From Pseudoalteromonas sp049257235 (lineage in GTDB: Bacteria; Pseudomonadota; Gammaproteobacteria; Enterobacterales; Alteromonadaceae): 64,000 bases of DNA. Below, piece by piece: positions 54,096-63,798 of the stretch. The notes beneath the pieces are model-generated. The model saw only the letters and a list, made by a program, of their open reading frames with translations, did no database searches and was not told the origin of the DNA. Location of the stretch: positions 18,799-82,798 of the forward strand of contig NZ_JBMMUF010000013.1 in the NCBI RefSeq assembly GCF_049257235.1, written 5' to 3'. A program made the translations under genes and the position numbers. Positions within the stretch are counted from its first letter, which is position 1. Each line of letters starts with the position of its first letter.

Positions 54096-54126
54096 AGTCT
54101 AGACCTTGGACTAACACCAAGGTCAA
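54096..54126 (-). promoter_or_regulatory. CueR-type MerR promoter of copA
   Basis: On the minus strand -35 TTGACC and -10 TAGACT are separated by 19 nt. The spacer region contains GACCTTGG-N7-CCAAGGTC, an 8-bp perfect inverted repeat. The long spacer with a dyad is the hallmark of MerR-family (CueR) activated copper promoters. No cueR gene is in the window. Confidence 0.88.
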
Positions 54127-54197
54127 TTGTAATTGCTAGTAAGCTGATATTTTTGTCGATAAGAAAGGTGATTGTGGGAGATCACAGCAGAGCAAAG

Positions 54198-54854
54198 TTA
54201 GGGCTCTAATGGCAGATGCCCTACCTTAACTAATATGATTGTTTCATCGTTAACGTGAGGTGAGTGCTCACTCATGTGTGGGCTGCGTATCCACGTACCT
54301 TTGGGGTATGAGCCATGCTCATCAATAAACTCGCCACTGAGTACTAAAATCTCTTCGCCGCCAAAATGCCTGTGAGGTACGAATTGCTCCCCCTGTGGCC
54401 ATTTAACTAGCGCCGTATGTTCGTGAATGTAGCTGTGTAATGGCATTACTTGTAGGCCTCCTTGGCCCTGCTGCCACTGCGTTTCATTGGTGTTGATGCG
54501 TACCGTGCTTGAGTCATGCTCATCAAACTGATTGAGTTTTACGAAAATGACACAGCCTTGTTCGCTAAAAGGCGCGTGAACGCTGCCCGGCGGGTTGCGA
54601 ATATAAGTACCTGCTGGATAATCACCGTGCTCATCACAGAATACACCTTCGAGTACAAATATTTCTTCACCCAAAGGATGCGGATGAGGTTTAAAGCGCG
54701 ATCCTGCTTCGTATTTTACGATGCTGGTCGTATGTCCTGACTCCTTTTCCTCTCGTTCTAAAGGCTTACGCCAAACGCCTTTGGCAGGGCTCGCCAGCCA
54801 AGGTTGATTTGCCGTTTCGATGGCCAGCTTTTGGGCAAAGTCCATGTTTAACAT
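54198..54854 (-). CDS. Double-cupin ChrR-like protein
   Basis: A 218-residue protein with two cupin domains. The first has HPHPLGEEIFVLEG and the second HRHFGGEEILVLSG, each with the His-x-His and Glu metal ligands; later GSVHAPF and MSEHSPH supply the fourth His. It resembles the cupin half of ChrR anti-sigma factors but lacks the zinc-binding anti-sigma domain. Function unknown. AGGA precedes the ATG at 54854. Confidence 0.8.
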   Translation of the reverse strand: MLNMDFAQKLAIETANQPWLASPAKGVWRKPLEREEKESGHTTSIVKYEAGSRFKPHPHPLGEEIFVLEGVFCDEHGDYPAGTYIRNPPGSVHAPFSEQGCVIFVKLNQFDEHDSSTVRINTNETQWQQGQGGLQVMPLHSYIHEHTALVKWPQGEQFVPHRHFGGEEILVLSGEFIDEHGSYPKGTWIRSPHMSEHSPHVNDETIILVKVGHLPLEP

Positions 54855-55059
54855 AGTGGGTTCCTCTTTCGCTCTAATGAGGGGCAATAGCAAACATACT
54901 ACAGTAGCCACATGTTAGTTCACTTCATTCCTGCAAATAACCTTTATTTGCACACTATTCACTCAATCACCGTAAAAACCCCCTCAGCACGAAAGTACTA
55001 TATCCAGAGCAGGTTAATTTTTATACTTTGTAAATGAAATGTTAAACTGGAGAACACCA

Positions 55060-55749
55060 ATGATACGCATACTTACTCTCTTAGTCCTGTGCTTAAGTGC
55101 ATGTACCACGGCCTTTGCAGCGTGCCGCGATAACGTTGTTTTGGTACATGGCAATACCGCATCCCCTTCAAGTTGGAACAACACGATTAACGCATTGCTC
55201 AGCAAGGGCTATTCAAGTAGTGAAATTTTTACCCCTAACTGGGGTTCGAAATCTTGTGCCAGTTGCAATGATCACAATGGCAGCGAAGAGACACCGGTGC
55301 GCAGCGCTATCCTCTCTGCCATTAACCAATCATGCACGGGCAAAATTGATGTCATCGGCCACTCAATGGGAGTCACCTTAGCTGCACAACAAATCTATAA
55401 GCTGGGGATGGCATCAGATGTGGATACCTTTGTAGGCGTTGCGGGAGCGGCTCGAGGTTTACTCAGTTGTGGGGTTTACCCATACAACGTGTGGAATAGC
55501 ACTTGTGGTTATTATGGATTATCCGTTGGCAGCCCTTTCCTTAATAGCATTTATGGTAAGGCATTGGGCGATAAAGTGTATTCCATTAAGAGCTACTCGG
55601 ATCAAATCGTTTGCTCAACAGGAACCTGTTATGTGTATGGCATTCACAGTAGTCGCTTGTGGGGGGAAAACGCATCATACACCTATGTTCTGGGTCATTT
55701 TGGATTACAAACTGATACCTATGTGAAGCAAGTAAGTTTGATTCAATAA
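55060..55749 (+). CDS. Secreted class 2 (LipA-type) lipase
   Basis: A 229-residue exported alpha/beta hydrolase with a signal peptide ending near FAAC. It starts the mature part with VVLVHGNTASPSSWN (oxyanion region). The nucleophile is in GHSMG, a likely Asp in SYSDQIV and a His in VLGHFGL. Length and motifs fit small bacterial lipases of the B. subtilis LipA type. Extra Cys pairs (SCASC, CSTGTC) suggest disulfides. GGAG is 8 nt before the ATG at 55060. Convergent with the multicopper oxidase. Confidence 0.85.
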   Translation: MIRILTLLVLCLSACTTAFAACRDNVVLVHGNTASPSSWNNTINALLSKGYSSSEIFTPNWGSKSCASCNDHNGSEETPVRSAILSAINQSCTGKIDVIGHSMGVTLAAQQIYKLGMASDVDTFVGVAGAARGLLSCGVYPYNVWNSTCGYYGLSVGSPFLNSIYGKALGDKVYSIKSYSDQIVCSTGTCYVYGIHSSRLWGENASYTYVLGHFGLQTDTYVKQVSLIQ

Positions 55750-55782
55750 CCCACAGATACTCAGCTTCGTGCGTGAATAAAT

Positions 55783-55810
55783 GGGCCGCATAACGCGGCC
55801 CTGTTTGTTT
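55783..55810 (+). terminator. Terminator of the lipase gene
   Basis: GGGCCGC-ATAAC-GCGGCCC followed by TGTTTGTTT. Confidence 0.75.
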
Positions 55811-55842
55811 ACTTGGTGATCTAATTATCGCCGTGTGACTTA

Positions 55843-57984
55843 CTATAAACTGCCACACACCTCAGGGGGCTGAGCAACAAAATCGGCTAATGCAGGCGCG
55901 CTTATAGCTGTGACACAGAAGGTCACCGACACACTGCCTTTTGCTGTTTGCGAGCTGGTAATGGTGGTAACGCCATCAGCGTTAGTTGGCGCACTTGATT
56001 GAATTACCTCATTAAAGGTGCCACTAAACTCGCCACTCACCGTTGCACCGGCAATGAGATTGCCTTGGTCGTCTTCAACAATCACGGTGGCACTTCCTGC
56101 CTTGAGCCCTCTAGCGAGCGATACCGTGCTTACAGTAATACTTCTCACTTGAACCTGGGTGCCCGCCACGCTCTCTAACGTGGTTGCAGATGCAAGGTTA
56201 GAGTTAGCGGAGGTACCGTTGGCATTACTTGCATTAACCTGATAAAAATACTCGGTTTGTGAAAGTAAATTACTATCTGAATATTGGGACTGGTTCGCTG
56301 CAACACTCGCAACTGGCACGAAGTTCACACCATCGCTAGAGCGCAGCACATCAAATCTATCTTCATTGTTAGCATTATCTGTCCAACTCAGATTAATTTG
56401 GCTGGCCGATATGGCTGTCGCACTAAGGCCAGTAGGCGGTACAGGTGGTTCAGAGTTGCCATTTGAGAATGGGTAATAGGGTGAATACGTAGCACTGATA
56501 TCACCGTTAACGGGGAATGTCGGCGGCGCTTTTCCACCGATAACATCTAGCCAGCCCATCGCGCCTTGGTCTTCGTGTTCAAGAATATGACAGTGCATAA
56601 TGGTTCTGCCGTCATAAACAGAGGAAGTTGCTGGGTCTAAGTTAAAGCGAATGCTACAACTGTCAGACACCACGTCATAATATTCCCCGTCTTCAAAATC
56701 ACCGCAGTTTCCTTGCACCTGCACGTGGTAAATATGCAGATGGAACGGGTGGTTCGTCGCGCCACGTAAACTCCATTCATGAACACCACCTACGTTCAAT
56801 GACAACGTTGGGTCGTTGATATCAAATGATTTACCGTTAATGGTTCGAGCACCCATTCTGATGGTGGCTGTACCGTCTAAAGTAGCCCCTCTTAGGTCTT
56901 TTAAATACGCAGGTCGTTTTGACTGCCACGTTGATACACCATCTTCAGCAAAAGGACTCGGTTGTGTATTTGTAGTACCGTCTACAAATATCTGTGCCAT
57001 GGTATTGGTGCCTAAAGAAATGCTGCTATCACCACTACAGCGCACCGCTAAATCTGCACGAGACGCTCCCGTTAGATTAATGGAATTGGTAGTTAACATC
57101 TTCGGCACTTCTGTGCGCCACACCCCATCTCGAGCCAGCAGTGCCACTTCACACGACTCACCGACATTCAAATTCTTAATTCGAGCATCACGATCAGCCA
57201 CTAATATGCGCCAATGCTGCCACGTGTTTGGCGGTAAACATAAGTTTGCTGACACTTTGCCATTAATGGTCCATTTAGGAGTAAAGTCGCCACCTACAAT
57301 CGTATCGCCACCAGTGCCTGCTACAGAAGAGTCTAAATACCCCATAACCAGATGGCGTTCTTGCATTGCGGCCACGTTAGCGGGGATGTCATCTTGACTG
57401 TCGTCAATAATAATCATGCCGAAGGCACCACTGGATACTTGTAAGAAGGTCGAGCCATGTTTGTGGGCGTGATACCAATATGTGCCCCCCATGTGATCAG
57501 CGGGAATATCCCACACATAATCACCACCAAAACCACCTTCAAAATAGCGTGTTACATCATCTGAAGGAGATTCCCCTGAAATATGAAGGCCATGAGTATG
57601 AACGTTTGTTATATCAGGGTCTTTGTACACATTATGCTCTGGTGAAGGAGCTTGATAAGGCAATAAGTTTCTAAACTGCAAAACGTACTTTTTACCTGGC
57701 TGCATAATGAATGTCGGTGCGGGTATTGAATACTCTCGCCCTTGCTGCCTGTACGCCCGCGTTGTTAATGTTTCACCATTAATAACAAACGACGCCTCGC
57801 CCATTTCTAACGTACCGCTGTAATACTCTTCGGGGTTAGCTGCTGAAACCGGATGGTGAGTCCATTCGAACACGGGTGGGTCTAACACCACGTTGCTCGC
57901 AGGACATTGGCTGGCTAAACTCCAACCACTAAAAGATATGAGTGTTAAGAATATAAAGACACGCCGCACATGTGCTGTAATCAT
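55843..57984 (-). CDS. Secreted multicopper oxidase with fibronectin III and Ig-like tail
   Basis: A 713-residue exported enzyme (signal peptide about 1-25). Multicopper oxidase domains span about 30-495. All copper-ligand blocks are present: HTHG, YWYHAHKHG, HPFHLHIYHV and MHCHILEHEDQGAMG (type 1 Cys, His, Met). The C-terminal part adds a fibronectin type III domain (about 515-605, PPTGLSATAISASQINLSW) and an Ig-like domain (about 610-700), rare for this family. It may oxidise Cu(I), metal ions or organics at the cell surface. The ATG at 57984 follows AAGGGA by about 8 nt. Confidence 0.9.
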   Translation of the reverse strand: MITAHVRRVFIFLTLISFSGWSLASQCPASNVVLDPPVFEWTHHPVSAANPEEYYSGTLEMGEASFVINGETLTTRAYRQQGREYSIPAPTFIMQPGKKYVLQFRNLLPYQAPSPEHNVYKDPDITNVHTHGLHISGESPSDDVTRYFEGGFGGDYVWDIPADHMGGTYWYHAHKHGSTFLQVSSGAFGMIIIDDSQDDIPANVAAMQERHLVMGYLDSSVAGTGGDTIVGGDFTPKWTINGKVSANLCLPPNTWQHWRILVADRDARIKNLNVGESCEVALLARDGVWRTEVPKMLTTNSINLTGASRADLAVRCSGDSSISLGTNTMAQIFVDGTTNTQPSPFAEDGVSTWQSKRPAYLKDLRGATLDGTATIRMGARTINGKSFDINDPTLSLNVGGVHEWSLRGATNHPFHLHIYHVQVQGNCGDFEDGEYYDVVSDSCSIRFNLDPATSSVYDGRTIMHCHILEHEDQGAMGWLDVIGGKAPPTFPVNGDISATYSPYYPFSNGNSEPPVPPTGLSATAISASQINLSWTDNANNEDRFDVLRSSDGVNFVPVASVAANQSQYSDSNLLSQTEYFYQVNASNANGTSANSNLASATTLESVAGTQVQVRSITVSTVSLARGLKAGSATVIVEDDQGNLIAGATVSGEFSGTFNEVIQSSAPTNADGVTTITSSQTAKGSVSVTFCVTAISAPALADFVAQPPEVCGSL

Positions 57985-58296
57985 TATTAGTTCCCTTTTG
58001 TTGTTGTACTTGCACAACACTCGCCATTCCCTAAGGTATTAAGGTAACAATCTGCAGGATGAGTTTCCCTTGCTGACAACTACTCGAGGTAAACACTTCA
58101 ATGCGTTGCTAATAAACGACAAGCATTCAAAAAGCCTCAACTTATTCTGATTGTATGTAGCTGAGACCCGTAAGTTTGAGTATATGTGAATATTCATCAA
58201 TGTCACTGTATTGATATTTGGTACAACCAGCTGGCAAATTAAGCCTCTCCTTGGAAGTTAAACATACTCACAACGCGACTTCAGTCGCCACCCCCA
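57985..58296. other. Intergenic region before the multicopper oxidase
   Basis: About 310 nt with no gene and no CueR-like dyad that I can see. It must hold the oxidase promoter. Confidence 0.5.
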
Positions 58297-59910
58297 CTAC
58301 ACCTCGGTACTTTTATGCGACGACATTTTATGTAAGTTCAATAGCTTATCTTTGAGTCTTTGAGAGTAGGTGACAAAGTTGGTTAGTGCGCCCGCGTCTT
58401 TGCGATTGGTGTCAGCTAGGAGCATCAGTAGTTTACGTTGGGCCTGATTAAGGTGAAGCTGTAATACCTTCGCCGCTTTATCAATACCATCACTCTTACC
58501 TTCGTCAGGATGCTCACTGGTTTGACTGAACAAGGTTAGGGTGTCGCTCGAGAGCTCTCTGATCAAAATCAAAATGTCACTGCGCAACTCAATGAATTGT
58601 TCATTCATAATGCGCTTACTCTCAAACAAGTCACTAATCGAGTCGTGAATTTGGAACAAATAATCAAAGCGATTAATTTGCAGCATTAATTCCTTAGACT
58701 GCTCTTCATCGTTGATTTTACTAACAATATTAGTGAAGTAAGTGATGTACTCTTTTTCCACAAAACGAACATATTCCAGCCGCTTATGAGCGGTATCTTC
58801 AATGCCTTTGTAGTTAGTTTCTAAACTGAGCGTAACTTGGTTGTAGTTCTCTTTTAGGAAGTTGAGTAGCTGCTCATTGACGTGCTCAAGCCTATCGATA
58901 ATGTGTTCAAACTCCTCATCTTCTTGATAGGTAGGCAACTCTAGGCGCTCAAAATCCATCTTCCCCTCCCCTAACAAGAAATCAACAAAGCGCGTGAAGG
59001 GCGTTAGGAAAATAATAAAGATTAAACTCGCCACTACGTTGAAAATAAAGTGGATATTCGCCAAAGCAATAGCGGGGTCAATGGTAATGTCACTGAGTTT
59101 ATAGCCAAATAATAAAATCACGGGTAAAAACAGCAACACCCCACCCACGTTAAACAAAAAGTGACTAAGCGCCGCCTTTTTAGCGGCGATATCCATGCCA
59201 AATACGGCAATCATCGCCGTCGCTGTGGTGCCAATGTTAGCGCCCATAATGATGGGCACTGCATTCTCAAGGCCCAACACGCCTTGTTGAGTAAAGATAA
59301 TAGCTAAACCTGTTGTTACTGAGCTCGATTGCACCAATGCGGTAAATAAGCAGCCCACCAAAATGGCTATCAGCGGGTTTTGCGGTTGCGTTAATATATC
59401 AATCAGCGCTGGGTTATTTTGCAAGGGTGCGAGCGACGACGAAATCAAATTCAAGCTAAAAAACACAAAACCAAAATAGAAAATGGCCTTGCCAAAAATT
59501 GAAAAGCGGTTGCGCGTTAACGACAAAAAAAAGCCGATAATAATGATCACCGGCGCAAATACAGTGAGTTTAAAGGCCACCAGCTGTGCGGTAATCGTGG
59601 TGCCAACATTCGAGCCAAAAATAATGCCCACACTGTTTTTGAACGTTAACACCCCAGCATTAACAAGACTAATGGTGATAACCGAGGTAGCCGAGCTTGA
59701 TTGAATAAAGGCTGTAACCACAGCACCAATTAGCACGCCTATGATGGGGATGTTCGTTGCCTTACTTAACGACTTACGAAAGCGCTCGCCAGAAATACTC
59801 TCAATCTCTCGAGAGAAATTCTCCAACCCAAAAATAAAGAGAATAATGGCGGTTAGCCCTGCCATGGCTATCGTCAGGTTTTCCATGCGCGTATAAGGTA
59901 CTGATATCAT
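58297..59910 (-). CDS. Na/Pi cotransporter family protein
   Basis: A 537-residue protein. The membrane half (about 10-310) has the duplicated QSSSATS and QSSSVTT motifs and GSNVGTT/GANIGTT of NptA/YjbB-type sodium-phosphate symporters. The C-terminal half (about 330-530) is helical and PhoU-like. YjbB exports phosphate in E. coli; direction here is unknown. The ATG at 59910 is the first in frame; an ATG at 59886 would still leave a complete first helix. Confidence 0.88.
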   Translation of the reverse strand: MISVPYTRMENLTIAMAGLTAIILFIFGLENFSREIESISGERFRKSLSKATNIPIIGVLIGAVVTAFIQSSSATSVITISLVNAGVLTFKNSVGIIFGSNVGTTITAQLVAFKLTVFAPVIIIIGFFLSLTRNRFSIFGKAIFYFGFVFFSLNLISSSLAPLQNNPALIDILTQPQNPLIAILVGCLFTALVQSSSVTTGLAIIFTQQGVLGLENAVPIIMGANIGTTATAMIAVFGMDIAAKKAALSHFLFNVGGVLLFLPVILLFGYKLSDITIDPAIALANIHFIFNVVASLIFIIFLTPFTRFVDFLLGEGKMDFERLELPTYQEDEEFEHIIDRLEHVNEQLLNFLKENYNQVTLSLETNYKGIEDTAHKRLEYVRFVEKEYITYFTNIVSKINDEEQSKELMLQINRFDYLFQIHDSISDLFESKRIMNEQFIELRSDILILIRELSSDTLTLFSQTSEHPDEGKSDGIDKAAKVLQLHLNQAQRKLLMLLADTNRKDAGALTNFVTYSQRLKDKLLNLHKMSSHKSTEV

Positions 59911-60012
59911 TAATCAACATTGATACAAAAAGCATAGATTTGGGGTGCTATTTGCGCAATGATCCAGCACAAACTAACACACACTAAGTGAGCGCTTAGG
60001 TTTTGGGGGAAA

Positions 60013-60645
60013 TTAATTCGTTAGGCTCAGTGCAATCAAGGTTTGTGCTAAGTAGTACGTGAGCAGGATGGCAGGTTGGCTCCAGATATAACTTTTTATA
60101 AAGCGACGGTAAGCTAGAATAGAGTCTGACACCATAAAAAACAGTGCCCCCACAAACGTAAACACGCCCAATTGGTAATCGGATACTTGATAGAAGTTAT
60201 AACTGGTGAGCACCATTAAAGTAAGTGCCGCGGCGTAGGCATAAACAGGAATACGTAACCTGCCTAATTGCTTGTTTAATATGGCTATTAATAACCCAGC
60301 ATAAACAAGTAACGCCACCAGCAACATCGTACTCAACGCAAACTCACAGGTGTGCGTAAAAGCAACCACATACGCCACATGAGCAAAGAAGAACGCTATC
60401 AGCCCTTGCAAGAAATAGTCTTTTTTGAGCATCAAGAAGATGTCGCCGAGCAAAGACAACACCAACCCCACAAACACCCAGTAATGCACAGCCGTAAGCG
60501 TGCTAGTTTGTGACCACGCTAAGGCAATAATCAACACGGTTGTTAAAGGTTTAAAAACATAACACAGTGCGTCTTTTTTAAGGCCATCGAAAGCAATATG
60601 ACTGAGCGCAGTGATGAAGATAAAAGGCAGTAAGATATTGAACAT
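60013..60645 (-). CDS. YhhN family lysoplasmalogenase-like membrane protein
   Basis: A 210-residue protein with about eight membrane helices, matching the YhhN family in length and motifs (FKPLTTVLII, GLVLSLLGDIFLML, GALFFMVSDSILAYRRF). TMEM86/YhhN proteins cleave lysoplasmalogen; bacterial function is poorly known. The ATG at 60645 gives the standard family N-terminus; a longer upstream frame is Cys-rich and unlike the family. Confidence 0.85.
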   Translation of the reverse strand: MFNILLPFIFITALSHIAFDGLKKDALCYVFKPLTTVLIIALAWSQTSTLTAVHYWVFVGLVLSLLGDIFLMLKKDYFLQGLIAFFFAHVAYVVAFTHTCEFALSTMLLVALLVYAGLLIAILNKQLGRLRIPVYAYAAALTLMVLTSYNFYQVSDYQLGVFTFVGALFFMVSDSILAYRRFIKSYIWSQPAILLTYYLAQTLIALSLTN

Positions 60646-60769
60646 AATCGGTATTCTAAAAAACCAGTGCGACCAACATACGCACGAAGAGTGCAAAAAA
60701 CAACAACGCCGCATTAGTCTAGTAATGACCAACACGGCGTTGTTGTAATAATCTCAATTGCGCGTGGTG

Positions 60770-62122
60770 TTAACGAATAACATGCCATGTGGTTTGACGC
60801 CCAGCCAAGTACCACACATCTTTGCCATCAAATACTGCGCCTTGCTCTAGCTTAATTTGCAGCCATTGATTATCCCACTCGGGCACCTGTGTTTTTATAT
60901 TTCCTTCAATAGCATAGGCGGTATTGCCGTACAACGGCCAATCGCCTTGCACTGGGGTTGGCCCTTGGTTATCCCACATACCAATGGTTGGCCCCGATGC
61001 ATGACCCACAAAACCTAACGGGTGAGTGTAAGTGCTGCTCAGAATGTTGGCCGCTTTGCTGTCTTTAATGGTGTTAGCCAGTATCTCGTTGCCCGTTAGC
61101 CCTGTTTTGAAGTTGCTGGTGAGGATATCTTGCCAACGATTACCTATCGCCAACGCATTTTTGAGCCCTTGTGGCACGTCGGTTTCACCCAGTTTAAGTA
61201 CATAGCCCATTTCTTGGGTATCAGTGCAAAGGTTCAAGTAACAAATACCCACATCGGTGTGCAATACATCCCCCGGAAGAATCACGCGGTCGCTTTTACC
61301 CATGTACACATCGTCTTTTTTGGTGTCATCGCCTTGGCGTTGAATATTCACATAAGGTTGGAACCAAGGACGCAGTTGTAGCTCTTCAAAACGTTCACGA
61401 ATGTACCACGCCACATCGTCGGTGGTGGTCGCCCCTGGGGTAATCACTTTATTTGAGAATGCCTCAGCAATTACACGACGTGCAATTGTCACCGCCTGTG
61501 GATACACATTGAGTTCCTTGTCGCTGCGCGTTTCTAACCATCGCACCACTAGATTTTCAGCGCTCACCAAACGCTGTTCATACTTCTTCGGTAGGTACTT
61601 AACAAGCTGCTGGTGCAAGCCAATGCTTAAGCCATCTGCCAAGGCCCAATCTTTACTGATATTAATGCCAATACGCTGAGGATCTCGCTCTGCCACGACC
61701 TCTGCTAAGCGTTGCCATTGGTCTTGCAATGTGCCGCCTTCCCACACCGTTGGGTAAAGCTCGCCAATGGGGTAACGACTCACACTAAAGCGCTCAATAC
61801 TGCCGTCTTCTTGCTTAGCGAATACCAATATAGTGGTTCGCCTTGCTGCAAAAGTCGGTTGCGGCACCAGTGTGTAAAACAAACGGTCTTCCCCGTATTC
61901 ACGGTTGACCACCAGCCACATGTCCAAATCCGCCTCGCGCATTAACTGTGGCAGTAAGTTATCCAGCCTGTCTGTAACCATCTCATTAATCGGTGCCACA
62001 CGCTCTTTAAACGACAAGACATCCGGCATCTCGCTAATTTCGCGACCCTGTGAAAATTGCTCAGCAGCAACAGAGGTGCAAAGGCCTAAACAGACCAAAA
62101 GTGAACCCAGTAGTGTTTTCAT
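60770..62122 (-). CDS. Exported M24 family metallopeptidase (Xaa-Pro peptidase-like)
   Basis: A 450-residue protein with a signal peptide (MKTLLGSLLVCLGLCTSVAA), a creatinase/prolidase N-terminal domain and a pita-bread catalytic domain. Metal ligands are visible: Asp in HTDVGI and LCTDTQ, His in GHASGPTIG, Glu in AIEGNI and IKLEQGA. It probably removes N-terminal residues next to proline in the periplasm. It is monocistronic. Confidence 0.87.
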   Translation of the reverse strand: MKTLLGSLLVCLGLCTSVAAEQFSQGREISEMPDVLSFKERVAPINEMVTDRLDNLLPQLMREADLDMWLVVNREYGEDRLFYTLVPQPTFAARRTTILVFAKQEDGSIERFSVSRYPIGELYPTVWEGGTLQDQWQRLAEVVAERDPQRIGINISKDWALADGLSIGLHQQLVKYLPKKYEQRLVSAENLVVRWLETRSDKELNVYPQAVTIARRVIAEAFSNKVITPGATTTDDVAWYIRERFEELQLRPWFQPYVNIQRQGDDTKKDDVYMGKSDRVILPGDVLHTDVGICYLNLCTDTQEMGYVLKLGETDVPQGLKNALAIGNRWQDILTSNFKTGLTGNEILANTIKDSKAANILSSTYTHPLGFVGHASGPTIGMWDNQGPTPVQGDWPLYGNTAYAIEGNIKTQVPEWDNQWLQIKLEQGAVFDGKDVWYLAGRQTTWHVIR

Positions 62123-62349
62123 TGTTATCCAAGGTATTATTTAACTGGCTGTAAGTTAATCAAAACTATATGAGGTTGTGGGCGTAAAACCAAATGGATT
62201 GCGTTGAAATAAGTACATCGTAAAAAAGGCATGCAAAAGCAATAGCTTTCATACTTTGAATATGGCAAAACTAGGGAGTTGCACGTACACGATGAAGGTC
62301 TTTTTGGCTGGGATTACTGGCATACCTTCAGACATACAGAGGATGTAAT

Positions 62350-62904
62350 ATGCGTATAGAACAGATTTGGGCCGAGTATAAACACAGCTTGCGTTCCTTC
62401 TTGCGAAGTAAAATAGCCAACGAGGCCGATGTAGAGGAATTGCTGCAAGAAATCTTGCTCAAAACCCATTTGCACCTGCACCAGCTAAAAGACCAACGCA
62501 GTATAAAGTCTTGGCTATTCCAAATTGCGAGAAACACCATCACGGACTTTTATCGCCAACAGTCTCATCAACAAGATGACCTATTGTTTGACGTTGCAGA
62601 CGCGCCAGAATACTCCATAAAAGCCGATTTAATTAAATGTATAGAGCCTTTTTTGCAGGCGATGCCCGAAGCTCAAGCTGATCTGATCAGAAAAATAGAC
62701 TTAGAGGGCCACTCGCAAAAGCAAGAAGCGCAACGATTGGGGATCAGCTACTCCACTCTTAAGTCAAGAACACAAAAAAGCCGAGCTGAACTTAAAATAC
62801 TCTTTGAGCGCTGCTGTGACTTTGAGATTGATAAACACGGCAACCTCATCGATTACCATCAAAAACCGCGAGGCAAAGAGTCACATACAAAAAACATACG
62901 CTAG
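62350..62904 (+). CDS. ECF-type RNA polymerase sigma factor, SigZ-like
   Basis: A 184-residue sigma factor. Region 2 (about 10-70) contains DVEELLQEILLKTH and SWLFQIARNTITDFYR; region 4 (about 100-150) has LIRKIDLEGHSQKQEAQRLGISYSTLKSR as its helix-turn-helix (each shown in part elsewhere). It matches SigZ-type ECF factors, which usually have no membrane anti-sigma factor. The Cys pair in ERCCDFE may sense metal or redox, as the gene is next to arsH. GAGG precedes the ATG. Confidence 0.87.
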   Translation: MRIEQIWAEYKHSLRSFLRSKIANEADVEELLQEILLKTHLHLHQLKDQRSIKSWLFQIARNTITDFYRQQSHQQDDLLFDVADAPEYSIKADLIKCIEPFLQAMPEAQADLIRKIDLEGHSQKQEAQRLGISYSTLKSRTQKSRAELKILFERCCDFEIDKHGNLIDYHQKPRGKESHTKNIR

Positions 62905-62981
62905 CCTGAGCAAAAACTTTCGTCTTTATCATGGTTATTACGTCTTATTAGGTGCAGATACAAACGCCATTAGGAGATGTA

Positions 62982-63716
62982 ATGAATTACCTACGTAAAC
63001 ACAGTTTCAACGTTATTCCCGAGCACACCGAGTTCAATACCCACAAACCTCGAGTATTGATTCTGTATGGCTCACTCAGAGCGCAATCAATCAGTCGTCT
63101 CGCGGCACAAGAGGCTGCAAACATACTGACGTATCTGGGCGCAGACGTAAAAATATTCGAACCTAAAGACCTCCCCTTATTTGACTACGGCGAGTCAACG
63201 TCGCACCCCAAAGTGCAAGAGTTGCATGAGCTTGTTGCGTGGTCAGAAGCACAGGTGTGGTGCTCGCCTGAGATCCACGGCACCGTGTCAGCAGTGCTAA
63301 AAAATCAGATAGATTGGATCCCCTTAACATTGGAAGCCGTCAGACCAACCCAAGGTAAAACGCTTGCAGTTATGCAAATATCTGGCGGTTCACAAAGCTT
63401 CAATGCCGTTAATAACATGCGCATATTGGGGCGCTGGATGCGCATGCTAACCATACCCAACCAATCTTCCGTAGCCAAAGCTTGGCAAGAGTTCAATGAA
63501 GACGGCACAATGAAAGCGTCGCCCTATCGCGACAGAATAGTCGATGTAATGGAAGAGTTGATGAAATTCACCATGTTAACGCGAGACAATCGCGAGTGGT
63601 TAGTTGACCGCTACAGTGAAAGAGCCCCTGCCACCCAAGAATCAATACGCGCGGCAGTTGAACAAGCAAACATACCCTCACTCAACGCACAAAGCTCATG
63701 CTGCGGCTGTTGCTAG
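62982..63716 (+). CDS. arsH: ArsH-type NADPH-dependent flavoprotein
   Basis: A 244-residue flavodoxin-fold protein with the ArsH signature LILYGSLRAQSISRLAAQEA (FMN loop) and WCSPEIHGTVSAVLKNQIDW (parts). ArsH oxidises trivalent methylarsenicals and also reduces quinones. The C-terminus SSCCGCC is a Cys cluster that could bind arsenic or copper. AGGAG precedes the ATG at 62982. No other ars genes are in view; it lies 77 nt after the sigma factor gene. Confidence 0.92.
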   Translation: MNYLRKHSFNVIPEHTEFNTHKPRVLILYGSLRAQSISRLAAQEAANILTYLGADVKIFEPKDLPLFDYGESTSHPKVQELHELVAWSEAQVWCSPEIHGTVSAVLKNQIDWIPLTLEAVRPTQGKTLAVMQISGGSQSFNAVNNMRILGRWMRMLTIPNQSSVAKAWQEFNEDGTMKASPYRDRIVDVMEELMKFTMLTRDNREWLVDRYSERAPATQESIRAAVEQANIPSLNAQSSCCGCC

Positions 63717-63768
63717 CACCTACTATCAGGCGAGCTTAGAGCTGCAGCTAGGAACAGTAGTAAAATAA

Positions 63769-63792
63769 CAGCATTAGCTACAGCTAATGCTG
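63769..63792. other. Perfect hairpin between arsH and the IS element
   Basis: CAGCATTAGCT-AC-AGCTAATGCTG, an 11-bp stem. No T-run follows. It may terminate arsH or mark the IS target. Confidence 0.4.
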
Positions 63793-63798
63793 CAAACC

